DNA from: an uncultured bacterium
GTDB taxonomy: Bacteria; Bacteroidota; Bacteroidia; Bacteroidales; Bacteroidaceae
Direction: 5' to 3'
Assembly (NCBI GenBank): GCA_945788485.1
Contig: CALZMB010000117.1
Span: 1 to 7,217, forward strand
DNA length: 7,217 nt
In this document: positions 1-6,799 of the stretch, piece by piece
How the letters are laid out: the number at the start of each line of letters is the position of its first letter
How positions within the stretch are numbered: the first letter of the stretch is position 1
Notes under the pieces: model-generated
What the model was told of the DNA's origin: nothing
The model's input: only the letters and a program-made list of their open reading frames with translations
Databases searched by the model: none
Made by a program: the position numbers and the translations under genes

Positions 1-553
1 ACGTCTCCATCACACGCGCCTGCACGCTTGACGTGTGCGAGCGGAGCAGTATGTTCTTCGTCACGTCGTCGAGTGTTGTCTTCTCCACGAAGAATGTGTC
101 CTGCATGTCTCGTGCGGGATGGTCGGCGGCGAAGTTCATTTTAGTGAACACGTGCAGGTCGTCTTCCACCTCCGGTCCGTCAGCAAGTGTGAATCCCATA
201 CGCTGGAAGATGTCTATAATCTCGTTGCGCACAATGGTGAGAGGGTGGCGCGAGCCGAGAGCGACAGGATAAGGCGTGCGTGTCAGATCTTCTGCCACGA
301 TGCCGGTGTCAGCCACGGCATTCTGTTCTTTCAGCGTGTTAATTCTCTCTATCGCGAGTTGTTTCAGCTCGTTGATCTTCACGCCCACCTCGCGTTTCTG
401 CTCGGCAGGTACGTTACGGAACTCAGCCATGAGTAGAGAGATAGACCCTTTCTTGCTGAGATATTTCACATAGAGTTCGTCAGTGCCTGCTGCTGTGTCT
501 GCCGAGAGGTTTTCAATCTCCTGGCGCAGGGCTTCTATTTTTTGCAGTATCAT
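1..553 (-). CDS. pheS: Phenylalanine--tRNA ligase alpha subunit (N-terminal 184 residues, cut by window edge)
   Basis: This is the catalytic alpha subunit of cytoplasmic class II phenylalanyl-tRNA synthetase. With PheT it forms an alpha2-beta2 enzyme that charges tRNA-Phe using ATP. I translated the minus strand from the ATG at 553-551; the frame stays open to the window edge. Residues 1-80 look like the N-terminal helical arm that binds tRNA, including the family-typical KYLSKKGSI (30-38). The class II core begins near GSRHPLTIVRNE (100-111). It continues with GPEVEDD (126-132), NFAADHPARDMQDTFF (140-155) and LLRSHTSSVQARVM (169-182), which are hallmark PheS segments. The start MILQKIEAL fits the family and sits about 25 nt after a predicted transcription start. 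The rest of the catalytic domain lies outside the window. It diverges from the lipoprotein gene. The identification is secure. Confidence 0.97.
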   Translation of the reverse strand, partial: MILQKIEALRQEIENLSADTAAGTDELYVKYLSKKGSISLLMAEFRNVPAEQKREVGVKINELKQLAIERINTLKEQNAVADTGIVAEDLTRTPYPVALGSRHPLTIVRNEIIDIFQRMGFTLADGPEVEDDLHVFTKMNFAADHPARDMQDTFFVEKTTLDDVTKNILLRSHTSSVQARVMET

Positions 554-584
554 GTTTAGATGTACATATTTTGAAAATTCGCTA

Positions 585-592
585 CAAAATTA
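585..592 (-). promoter_or_regulatory. Bacteroidetes-type -7 promoter element for pheS
   Basis: On the minus strand the sequence reads TAATTTTGT, an exact match to the TAnnTTTGY -7 consensus of Bacteroidetes sigma-ABfr promoters. It lies 31 bp upstream of the pheS ATG, which predicts a 5' leader of roughly 25 nt. A TTTG occurs upstream (minus strand, 608-605), but only 12 bp separate it from the -7 box, less than the usual spacing of about 19 bp. The -33 element is therefore not convincing. Confidence 0.6.
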
Positions 593-635
593 ATAATTTT
601 TCCTCAAAAACACGGTATAAATTAAAATAAAGTTG

Positions 636-643
636 TAAATTTG
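636..643 (+). promoter_or_regulatory. Bacteroidetes-type -7 promoter element for the lipoprotein/murB unit
   Basis: TAAATTTGC exactly matches the TAnnTTTGY consensus and sits 33 bp before the ATG at 677. No clear -33 TTTG is visible at the usual distance. The element covers the TTG codon at 641, which would otherwise extend the lipoprotein reading frame by 12 codons. If this is the promoter, that TTG cannot be the translation start, because transcription would begin a few bases downstream. The ATG at 677 is then the start, and it also gives a proper signal peptide. Confidence 0.6.
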
Positions 644-676
644 CACGAAAATGTTGATGAATACAGGACAGAGAAC

Positions 677-1519
677 ATGAAAAGAACATTTTATGTCGTA
701 GTGGTTGCTGTGATTTCGATGCTTCTCTCCACAACGGGATGCACCGAGCGCAAGGCGGAGCCTGCCGACACCATTGTTGACAGCACAGCGACCGACAGCA
801 TCGAAGCTGACACACTTGAGACTATTCTCGAAGAGACCCCTATGCCAAAGGCTGCAGACGAGCTCTTCGACGATTTCATCTTCAACTTCGCCGCCAACCG
901 CAAGTTACAGATGTCGCGCATAGATTTCCCCGTTGCGGCTTACGAGATGGGCACGAAGACCGCCATCCCCCGCGACAAATGGCACATGGAACGCTTTTTC
1001 ATGCGTCAGGGCTACAACACTCTTGTCGGCTGTTCGATGCATGACATCGACCGCTCGAAAGACACGAGCGTCAGCCACGTCACCATAGAGAAGGTGATGG
1101 TAGAGACAGAGCGCGTGCGCCAATACATCTTCAACCGCGTGCAGGGGTTGTGGAAACTCCAGGAGCTGAGAACCGTGCCGATTTCCGAGAATTCTTTCGG
1201 CGACTTTTATTCTTTCTATCACAAGTTCGCCACTGATTCCACCTTCAGGCAGCATTCGCTTGCAGAGACGGTAGAGTTCTCCGGCCCTGACCCGGACGAC
1301 GACTTCTCGCGCATGGAGGGGTCTATCATGCCCGAGCAGTGGGAGATGTTTGCGCCCGAATTGCCCGAGACGATACACTACAACATCATCTACGGCACGA
1401 ACAGGACAGAGGGCAACCGCCGCGTGCTCGTCATCCGCGGCATAGCCAACGGCTTTGAGGTTCAGCTGACATTCCACAAGTCAGGCAACACCTACACCCT
1501 TGTCAAGCTGAACACGTGA
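677..1519 (+). CDS. Secreted lipoprotein, DUF4348-like
   Basis: This predicted lipoprotein of 280 residues has unknown function. Residues 1-22 form a signal peptide: MKR, a hydrophobic stretch (FYVVVVAVISMLL) and a lipobox-like STTGC with Cys22 as the lipidation site. The -3 position is Thr rather than the usual Leu, so the box is slightly atypical. An acidic Ser/Thr/Asp/Glu-rich linker follows (about 23-62). The mature domain has two similar blocks. One starts FDDFIFNFAANRKLQ (64-78), leading to RIDFP (81-85). The other starts FGDFYSFYHKFATDSTF (174-190). This pattern resembles the Bacteroidales DUF4348 family as I remember it, but no search was possible. I chose the ATG at 677 because it begins the signal peptide and because the in-frame TTG at 641 lies inside the promoter element. 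The stop is 17 bp before the murB ATG, so the two genes are probably co-transcribed. Confidence 0.88.
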   Translation: MKRTFYVVVVAVISMLLSTTGCTERKAEPADTIVDSTATDSIEADTLETILEETPMPKAADELFDDFIFNFAANRKLQMSRIDFPVAAYEMGTKTAIPRDKWHMERFFMRQGYNTLVGCSMHDIDRSKDTSVSHVTIEKVMVETERVRQYIFNRVQGLWKLQELRTVPISENSFGDFYSFYHKFATDSTFRQHSLAETVEFSGPDPDDDFSRMEGSIMPEQWEMFAPELPETIHYNIIYGTNRTEGNRRVLVIRGIANGFEVQLTFHKSGNTYTLVKLNT

Positions 1520-1536
1520 CAATTTTCAGAAAAGCA

Positions 1537-2550
1537 ATGAAAGACTACCGAGATTTCGATTTATCAGGACACAACACCTTCGGATTGAGCGAGACATGCA
1601 GCAGATACGTCGAATATGCGACACCCGACGAGCTGCGCTCAATCCTACATTCGCTCACCGCCGCCGACATGCCATTGTTTCATATCGGCGGCGGTAGCAA
1701 TATCCTTCTCACACGACATTTTCCCGGCACGATGCTGCATTCTGCCATCAAGGGCATCGAGGCTGTTGACGACGGCGACAGCTGGCTGTTGCGCTGCGGC
1801 AGCGGCGAGACATGGGACGACGTTGTGGCATACGCCGTGGCGCACGACATGTACGGCATCGAGAACCTGTCGCTCATCCCGGGCGAGGTGGGTGCCTCTG
1901 CCGTGCAGAACATCGGGGCTTACGGCAGAGAGGCGTGTGACGTGATTGACAAGATCGAGGCGTTGCGCATCGCAGACGCCTCGCCCGCCGTCTTCCGGAA
2001 CGCCGACTGCGGCTACGGCTACAGGCAGAGCCGCTTCAAGACCGAATGGAAAGGGGCGTATGCCATCACACACGTCACCTACCGTCTGTCTAAAACCTTC
2101 ACGCCACACATTGACTACGGCAACATACGCGACAGCCTCGAGAGGCGCGGCATCGTATCGCCGACAGCCGCAGACATACGCGATGCCGTCATCGGCATAC
2201 GGCAGTCGAAACTGCCCGACCCGGCCGTGGAAGGCAATGCAGGCAGTTTCTTCATGAACCCCGTGGTGGAGAAGGAGGTGTATGAGAGAATCTCAGCCTC
2301 GTTCCCTGACCTCCCCCACTACCCTGCCCCGTCCGGACACGTCAAGCTGCCTGCCGGATGGCTGATTGACCGATGCGGATGGAAGGGGCGCACCATGTCG
2401 CGGGCGGGAGTACACAACCGCCAAGCCTTGGTGTTGGTGAACAAAGGCGGGGCGACAGGGGCTGACATCACGGCTCTCGCCGCAGCAATACAGGAAGATG
2501 TGAAACGGACGTTCGGCATTGACCTGCATCCGGAAGTGATATATTTATAG
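1537..2550 (+). CDS. murB: UDP-N-acetylenolpyruvoylglucosamine reductase (type I MurB)
   Basis: This cytoplasmic FAD enzyme reduces UDP-GlcNAc-enolpyruvate to UDP-MurNAc with NADPH, the second committed step of peptidoglycan precursor synthesis. The product is 337 residues, close to the 342 of E. coli MurB. Visible motifs are HNTFG (12-16), the FAD-binding GGGSNIL (51-57), LIPGEVGASAVQNIGAYGRE (112-131), YGYR with Arg163, GNAGSFFMNPV with Ser237 as the proton-donor serine, KLPAGWLIDRCGWKG, and the C-terminal HPEV with Glu333. Arg163, Ser237 and Glu333 correspond to the E. coli catalytic Arg159, Ser229 and Glu325. YGYR and overall length mark the type I form. The frame could also open with GTG at 1516, overlapping the previous stop as GTGA. 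I preferred the ATG at 1537 because MKDYRDFDLSGHNTFG matches family N-termini. No catalytic residue is missing. Confidence 0.97.
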   Translation: MKDYRDFDLSGHNTFGLSETCSRYVEYATPDELRSILHSLTAADMPLFHIGGGSNILLTRHFPGTMLHSAIKGIEAVDDGDSWLLRCGSGETWDDVVAYAVAHDMYGIENLSLIPGEVGASAVQNIGAYGREACDVIDKIEALRIADASPAVFRNADCGYGYRQSRFKTEWKGAYAITHVTYRLSKTFTPHIDYGNIRDSLERRGIVSPTAADIRDAVIGIRQSKLPDPAVEGNAGSFFMNPVVEKEVYERISASFPDLPHYPAPSGHVKLPAGWLIDRCGWKGRTMSRAGVHNRQALVLVNKGGATGADITALAAAIQEDVKRTFGIDLHPEVIYL

Positions 2551-2554
2551 TCTG

Positions 2555-2656
2555 GTTGACAAGCTGGTTTTTCTGTTGACAGGTTGACAGGCTGATTTTT
2601 CAGTTGGCAGGTTGACAGGTTGACGAGTTGACAGTCTTTCAGTTGAGGCATTGACA
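2555..2656 (+). repeat. GTTGAC octamer array with a 28-bp higher-order repeat
   Basis: The murB-hydrolase gap is largely built from GTTGACAG-like octamers. Perfect GTTGAC hexamers start at 2555, 2575, 2583, 2611, 2619 and 2627. Degenerate forms start at 2603 (GTTGGC), 2642 (GTTGAG) and 2650 (ATTGAC). Start-to-start steps are 20, 8, 20, 8, 8 and 8. The blocks 2555-2582 and 2583-2610 are therefore two 28-bp copies, by my count differing at four positions, each with a TTTTTC tract between two octamers. A third, shortened copy seems to start at 2627. I see no terminator-like hairpin and no good promoter here. The function is unknown; slipped-strand expansion is a simple explanation. Confidence 0.85.
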
Positions 2657-2675
2657 AGCAGAAAGTATTACGTTT

Positions 2676-3455
2676 ATGAGCCATACCCTACCCTTGACCC
2701 TGACTTTCCTCGGGACAGGCACATCCTGCGGTGTGCCTGTTATAGGATGCGACTGCGCCGTCTGCCGTAGCCTTGACCCTCGCGACCACCGCTACCGCTG
2801 CTGCGCCCTTGTCGAGTCTGCCACGACACGCATTCTCATAGACTGCGGCCCCGACATCCGCGAGCAGATGCTGCGCGAGCCTTTCAGGCGCATCGACGGT
2901 GTCTTGCTGACGCACATCCACTACGACCATGTAGGGGGTCTTGACGACCTCCGCCCCTTCTGCACCTTCGGCGACATCTCTGTCTATGCCGACCGCGAGA
3001 CTGTTGACGGTCTCCACGCGACGATGCCATACGTCTTTGCCGAGCATCTCTATCCCGGCGTGCCGCGCCTGCATCTTCACTCCATAGCCCACTATCAGGC
3101 GTTCAGCATCGGCGACATCCCTGTCATGCCCATCCGCGTGATGCACGACAAGCTGCCCATCACCGCCTTCCGCTTCGGCAGTCTGGCATATATCACAGAC
3201 ATGAAGAGCATCGACGACAAAGGTGTCGAAGCCCTTGCAGGCATAGAGACGCTCGTCGTCAACGCCCTCCGCTTCAGTCCTGACCACCATTCGCACATGC
3301 TGGTTGACGACGCGGTGGCATTCGCCCGGCGCACAGGGGCGCGGCAGACCTTCTTCACTCACTGCACACACGACATCGGGCTGCACGATGACGCCAACGC
3401 CCGGCTGCCGGAAGGCTTCATGTTTGCCTTCGACGGCATGAAGGTCAGCATCTGA
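2676..3455 (+). CDS. MBL-fold metallo-hydrolase, PhnP-like
   Basis: This 259-residue cytoplasmic enzyme has the metallo-beta-lactamase fold and no signal peptide. GTGTSCGVPVIGC (13-25) followed by C25, C27 and C30 is the structural zinc site typical of the PhnP branch, and CRSLDPRDHRYR follows. The catalytic signature HIHYDH supplies His80, His82, Asp84 and His85. Further likely metal ligands are His157 (VMHDKLP), Asp175 (YITD) and His229, with His232 (THCTH) probably completing the Cys zinc site. E. coli PhnP splits 5-phosphoribosyl 1,2-cyclic phosphate in phosphonate breakdown, and related proteins hydrolyse other phosphodiesters. No phosphonate genes are visible here, so the substrate is open and I give no symbol. 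The ATG at 2676 follows the GTTGAC repeat directly, without a visible ribosome binding site. Family assignment is firm; the reaction is not. Confidence 0.93.
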   Translation: MSHTLPLTLTFLGTGTSCGVPVIGCDCAVCRSLDPRDHRYRCCALVESATTRILIDCGPDIREQMLREPFRRIDGVLLTHIHYDHVGGLDDLRPFCTFGDISVYADRETVDGLHATMPYVFAEHLYPGVPRLHLHSIAHYQAFSIGDIPVMPIRVMHDKLPITAFRFGSLAYITDMKSIDDKGVEALAGIETLVVNALRFSPDHHSHMLVDDAVAFARRTGARQTFFTHCTHDIGLHDDANARLPEGFMFAFDGMKVSI

Positions 3456-3506
3456 AGCCCCCCCGCCATATCAGATTTCCCCCTCCACCATCCCGATTCC
3501 GGAAAA

Positions 3507-4802
3507 ATGAAAGCCATCGACCGCGACATACTCAACATTGCGCTTCCGGCAATAGTGTCAAACATCACCGTCCCGCTTCTGGGACTTGTTGACGTCACCA
3601 TTGTCGGACACATCGGCGGTGCGTCCACCATCGGGGCGATAGCGGTAGGCAGCATGGTGTTCAACGTGATATACTGGATTTTCGGCTTCCTGCGCATGGG
3701 CACCAGCGGCATCACCGCCCAGGCTTTCGGACGGCACGACATGGCGGGCATTTCCGGCACGTTGTTCCGCTCGCTCTCCGTAGGCTTGCTGACGGGTGTG
3801 GCCTTTGTCTGCCTGCAGTCGCTGCTGTGGCAGTGTGCCGTTTTCCTCATCCGCCCCACCGCCGACATCGTCACTCCGGCATCGCGGTATTTTGACATCT
3901 GCATCTGGGGCGCACCCGCCACGCTCGGACTCTACAGTCTGACAGGATGGTATATCGGGATGCAGGACACCAAGACGCCTATGGTCATCAGCATCATGCA
4001 GAACGTGCTGAACATAGCCTGCAGTCTTTTCTTCGTTTTTGTTTTAGGCAAAGGCATCGAAGGTGTAGCCTTCGGCACACTGACGGCGCAATACGCCGGA
4101 CTGTTCACAGCCCTCGTGATGCTTCGCCGCTATCCCCGTCACGTCGGGGCATGCCGTCGTGCCGACTTTCTTGACATGCCTGCCCTTCTGCGTTTCTTCA
4201 CCGTGAACCGCGACATCTTTCTCCGCACACTCTTTCTCGTTGCCGTGAATCTCTTCTTCACATCGGCAGGAGCCCGCCAGGGTGCTGTCATACTGTCTGT
4301 CAACACCCTCCTCTTCCAGCTCTTCACGCTCTACTCCTACGTTATGGACGGTTTCGCCTACGCCGGCGAGGCATTGGGCGGCAGACACTACGGTGCCCGC
4401 GACAAGGCGATGTTCTGCCTGACAGTGCGCCGCCTCTTCGGATGGAGCCTGCTGCTCACCGCCGCCTACACCATATTATATTATACCGGCGGCACGCCGT
4501 TCCTCAACCTCCTCACCGACGATGCTGCCGTTGTGGCGGCGGCACACACCTATATGCCATGGGCATGGGCTATCCCGATAGCCGGCATGGGGGCGTTCTA
4601 TTGGGACGGGCTGTATATCGGCATGACGGCGTCGCGCGGAATGCTGGCATCGACATTCTGCGGGGCGGCGGTGTTTTTCGCCACATGGCTCCTGCTGCAG
4701 CCGTCGCTCGCCAACCACGCCCTATGGCTCGCGCTGCTGCTATATCTCGTCACGCGAGGCATAGTGCAGACACTCCTGTTCAGGAGATACGCCCTGAAAT
4801 GA
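3507..4802 (+). CDS. MATE family efflux transporter, DinF-like
   Basis: This inner-membrane multidrug/toxin extrusion transporter has 431 residues, within the usual MATE range. Hydrophobic segments consistent with twelve helices run across the chain, roughly at 8-33, 42-64, 90-112, 128-150, 158-178, 186-206, 238-256, 262-282, 308-328, 342-368, 378-398 and 402-422. DinF-branch signatures are NIALPAIVSNITVPLLGLVD (10-29, with Pro14 and Asp29), GFLRMGTSGITAQAFG (60-75), GMQDTKTP (151-158), and MDGFAYAGEALGG starting at Met280. Such proteins export drugs or metabolites in exchange for Na+ or H+. The actual substrate cannot be read from sequence. It starts 51 bp after the hydrolase gene, in a gap with a run of seven C and no terminator. 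I chose the ATG at 3507 because it gives the standard short cytoplasmic N-terminus. Confidence 0.95.
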   Translation: MKAIDRDILNIALPAIVSNITVPLLGLVDVTIVGHIGGASTIGAIAVGSMVFNVIYWIFGFLRMGTSGITAQAFGRHDMAGISGTLFRSLSVGLLTGVAFVCLQSLLWQCAVFLIRPTADIVTPASRYFDICIWGAPATLGLYSLTGWYIGMQDTKTPMVISIMQNVLNIACSLFFVFVLGKGIEGVAFGTLTAQYAGLFTALVMLRRYPRHVGACRRADFLDMPALLRFFTVNRDIFLRTLFLVAVNLFFTSAGARQGAVILSVNTLLFQLFTLYSYVMDGFAYAGEALGGRHYGARDKAMFCLTVRRLFGWSLLLTAAYTILYYTGGTPFLNLLTDDAAVVAAAHTYMPWAWAIPIAGMGAFYWDGLYIGMTASRGMLASTFCGAAVFFATWLLLQPSLANHALWLALLLYLVTRGIVQTLLFRRYALK

Positions 4803-4883
4803 GATGTGGCAGACGCTCTGACACGCACCATCCTGTCACGGCTCTGCCGGAAAATGTATCCTGAAGCATAAAACCGAAAAAAC

Positions 4884-6311
4884 ATGGAAGCACTGTTACA
4901 ATACTGCTGGAAACACCGCATATTCCCCTCCCCGACATTCACTGCCGCCGACGGCAGGGAGATAGAGGTCATCGACCCCGGGCTGCAGAACTTCGACGCC
5001 GGGCCAGACTTCTTCAACGCCAAGATACGCATAGCCGGCGAGACATGGGCGGGCAACGTCGAAATACATACACGCCGCGAAGAGTGGTATGCCCACGGCC
5101 ACGACCGCGACGCCGCCTACGACAACGTCATCCTGCATGTGGTGCGTTCAAACCCGCCAGCCTCACGCAGCCATACCTGCCGAGAGGAGATGGCGGAATA
5201 CGGCTCGCTCCAGCCAGATTTCATCTACGCCAACGAGGGCAGGCTGCAGGAATATGCGGCAAGCCAGAGCAAGGTGGGCGTGAAGACCAGCGCAGGACGC
5301 ATCGTGCCGGAAATATCTATGCCCGTGCCGCAATATATCGAAGACAACTACGCCGCCCTTTCTGCAACCGACGCCTACCCGCCCTGCTACCGCATCATAC
5401 CGGAACTCTCTCCCGTCGTCGTCACATCGTGGATGGCTGCCCTGCAGACAGAGAGGCTGATGCGGAAGACAGAAGACATCACGAAGACACTGAACCTGCT
5501 GAACGGAGATTGGGAGCATACGTATTTCACGGCCCTCGCACGCAGCATGGGCTTCGGCTCCAACAGCGACAATCTGGAGATATGGGCGCGCAACATGCCG
5601 CTCAACTACGCCTCGCACCATCGCGACAATCTCTTCCAGATCGAAGCTCTCTTCTTCGGACAGGCAGGCCTGCTGAATGTCGCAGCCGTTCACGAGCGCA
5701 TGAAACTCGAGACTGCCGCCGACCCCTACTTCCAGCGTCTCTCAAACGAGTATGCCTATCTCTCGCACAAGTTCGGACTGCAGCAGCAGCGTCCGCCGCA
5801 ATGGAAATTCATGCGGATGCGCCCACAGAACTTCCCGCATATACGCATCGCACAACTCGCGCGCCTCTTCCACGAAAGGCGGGCGTCGCTGTCACAGCTG
5901 CTCGGATGCACTGACGTGAGACAGCTGAAAGCGCTGCTCGGATGCGGCGTGTCGGAATATTGGGAGACACACTACACCTTCGGACACGAGAGCAGGCGCA
6001 GCAGCAAGCAGCTCTCGGCATCAAGCGTCAACAGCATAGCCATCAACTGCGCCATACCGATACTCTTCGCATACGGGCGGCACAACGCCGACGAGAACCT
6101 GTGCCAGCGCGCCGTTGACCTTCTGGAAGACTTGCCTGCCGAGCAGAACAACATCATACGCCTGTGGCAGGAGGTGGGACTGAAAATGCACTCGGCAGCC
6201 GACACACAGGCTCTCATACAGCTGAAGAACAGATATTGCGACCGGCGCGACTGTCTGAGATGCCGTTTCGGACACGAACACCTCAGACGCAACAACCGGA
6301 AACCGCTCTGA
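4884..6311 (+). CDS. DUF2851 family protein
   Basis: This 475-residue soluble protein has no signal peptide or membrane segment. It belongs to the Bacteroidetes-rich DUF2851 family, whose function is unknown. The N-terminus carries the family signature: LLQYCWKHRIF (4-14), DGREIEVIDPGLQNFDAGPD (23-42), then AGNVEIH (56-62), HGHDRDAAYDNVILHVV (71-87). The middle (about 150-430) is mostly helical-looking and less recognisable. The last 25 residues form a basic, Cys-rich tail with C452-x4-C457-x2-C460-x3-H464, a plausible metal-binding site. The layout E28, P41-D42, E60-x-H62 resembles a variant PD-(D/E)xK nuclease core; that is my inference only. It follows the MATE gene after 81 bp and is the last gene in the rightward run. 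The family call is confident; the role is unknown. Confidence 0.93.
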   Translation: MEALLQYCWKHRIFPSPTFTAADGREIEVIDPGLQNFDAGPDFFNAKIRIAGETWAGNVEIHTRREEWYAHGHDRDAAYDNVILHVVRSNPPASRSHTCREEMAEYGSLQPDFIYANEGRLQEYAASQSKVGVKTSAGRIVPEISMPVPQYIEDNYAALSATDAYPPCYRIIPELSPVVVTSWMAALQTERLMRKTEDITKTLNLLNGDWEHTYFTALARSMGFGSNSDNLEIWARNMPLNYASHHRDNLFQIEALFFGQAGLLNVAAVHERMKLETAADPYFQRLSNEYAYLSHKFGLQQQRPPQWKFMRMRPQNFPHIRIAQLARLFHERRASLSQLLGCTDVRQLKALLGCGVSEYWETHYTFGHESRRSSKQLSASSVNSIAINCAIPILFAYGRHNADENLCQRAVDLLEDLPAEQNNIIRLWQEVGLKMHSAADTQALIQLKNRYCDRRDCLRCRFGHEHLRRNNRKPL

Positions 6312-6379
6312 CAACCTGCGGAAACGCCATGCCAGACACTGAAAAATGCCTGACGGGAGGTAAAAAATATTGACAAACG

Positions 6380-6401
6380 GAAATGTTGGAATTAACATTT
6401 C
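6380..6401. other. Perfect 8-bp inverted repeat, possible end of the upstream transcript
   Basis: GAAATGTT (6380-6387) pairs with AACATTTC (6394-6401) around the loop GGAATT. It lies 69 bp after the DUF2851 stop. The stem is AT-rich and is not followed by a T tract, so it is at best a weak candidate terminator or an RNA-stability hairpin. Confidence 0.35.
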
Positions 6402-6451
6402 GTAACGCACGTTTCGCTTCACAAACGGCGTCTCTTTACCTGCACGGCAAC

Positions 6452-6615
6452 CGAAACAGTATGTTTTGGAGGGCAAAATAGTCAAAGTGAGGATGCAAAA
6501 CAATATGAATGACAAGGCAAAATAGTCTTTCCCGGCATCCAAGATTGACTATCTTGGCGGCAAAAGCACTATGTTTTGCCGGCAGAAACAATGGGTTTTA
6601 CACACGAAGACAAAA
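6452..6615. repeat. Degenerate tandem array, 22-bp period, internally palindromic unit
   Basis: Units start with C(A/G)AAA-like sequence at 6452, 6474, 6496, 6518, 6540, 6561, 6583 and 6605. Every step is 22 bp except one of 21. The clearest units approximate CAAAACAGTATGTTTTGGCGG, in which CAAAA and TTTTG are inverted copies, so each unit has dyad symmetry. Exact matches include GGCAAAATAGTC at 6472-6483 and again at 6516-6527. Two strong adjacent hairpins occur: 6539-6545 with 6551-6557 (CCAAGAT/ATCTTGG), and 6558-6565 with 6574-6581 (CGGCAAAA/TTTTGCCG). The last unit is weak, so the right boundary is approximate. Confidence 0.75.
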
Positions 6616-6799
6616 TAATACACTGTATTACAATACTTTATACAAACCGTATAATTCACGCACTGTAGCGCGTCGGGAATCGGCATCACGTTTTCTACGC
6701 ATTTCTCGCGGATTTGAAATCACAAGACATTGCGTTTTTCAGACTGCAACGACAGACTTTCATACACACTATACACAACCCAAAGAAAACAAAAGAAAA

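Larger units (their letters stand above)
6312..6799. other. Long non-coding gap before the thioredoxin gene
   Basis: These 488 bp are AT-rich compared with the flanking genes and contain no supportable CDS, tRNA or rRNA. They hold a stem-loop (6380-6401), a degenerate array with a 22-bp period (6452 to about 6615) and an A-rich leader just before the ATG at 6800. I found no exact TAnnTTTG promoter element on the plus strand between 6600 and 6799, so the thioredoxin promoter is not identified. Confidence 0.75.

Noticed and set aside
2319..2684. Minus-strand open frame with a repetitive NLST-rich N-terminus
   Set aside because: The repetitive part is just the GTTGAC array read in reverse, and the remainder lies antisense to murB. 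I treat it as spurious.
2688..3386. A 232-codon open frame on the minus strand, opposite the hydrolase gene
   Set aside because: The plus strand here encodes a full MBL-fold protein with every motif in place. The antisense translation shows no recognisable family and is a by-product of GC-rich codon use. The same applies to 905-1477 (minus, opposite the lipoprotein) and 5045-5914 (plus, another frame of the DUF2851 gene).
4808..4848. Hairpin between the MATE and DUF2851 genes (GGCAGA/TCTGCC, with an inner TGACA/TGTCA)
   Set aside because: The stems are short, the loops large, and no T tract follows. This is not enough to call a terminator.
6328..6373. Short ATG frame of 14 codons after the DUF2851 gene
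   Set aside because: It has no ribosome binding site, no recognisable content and is too short to support.
6452..6615. CRISPR array
   Set aside because: The units are contiguous, degenerate and only 22 bp long, with no unique spacers and no cas genes nearby.
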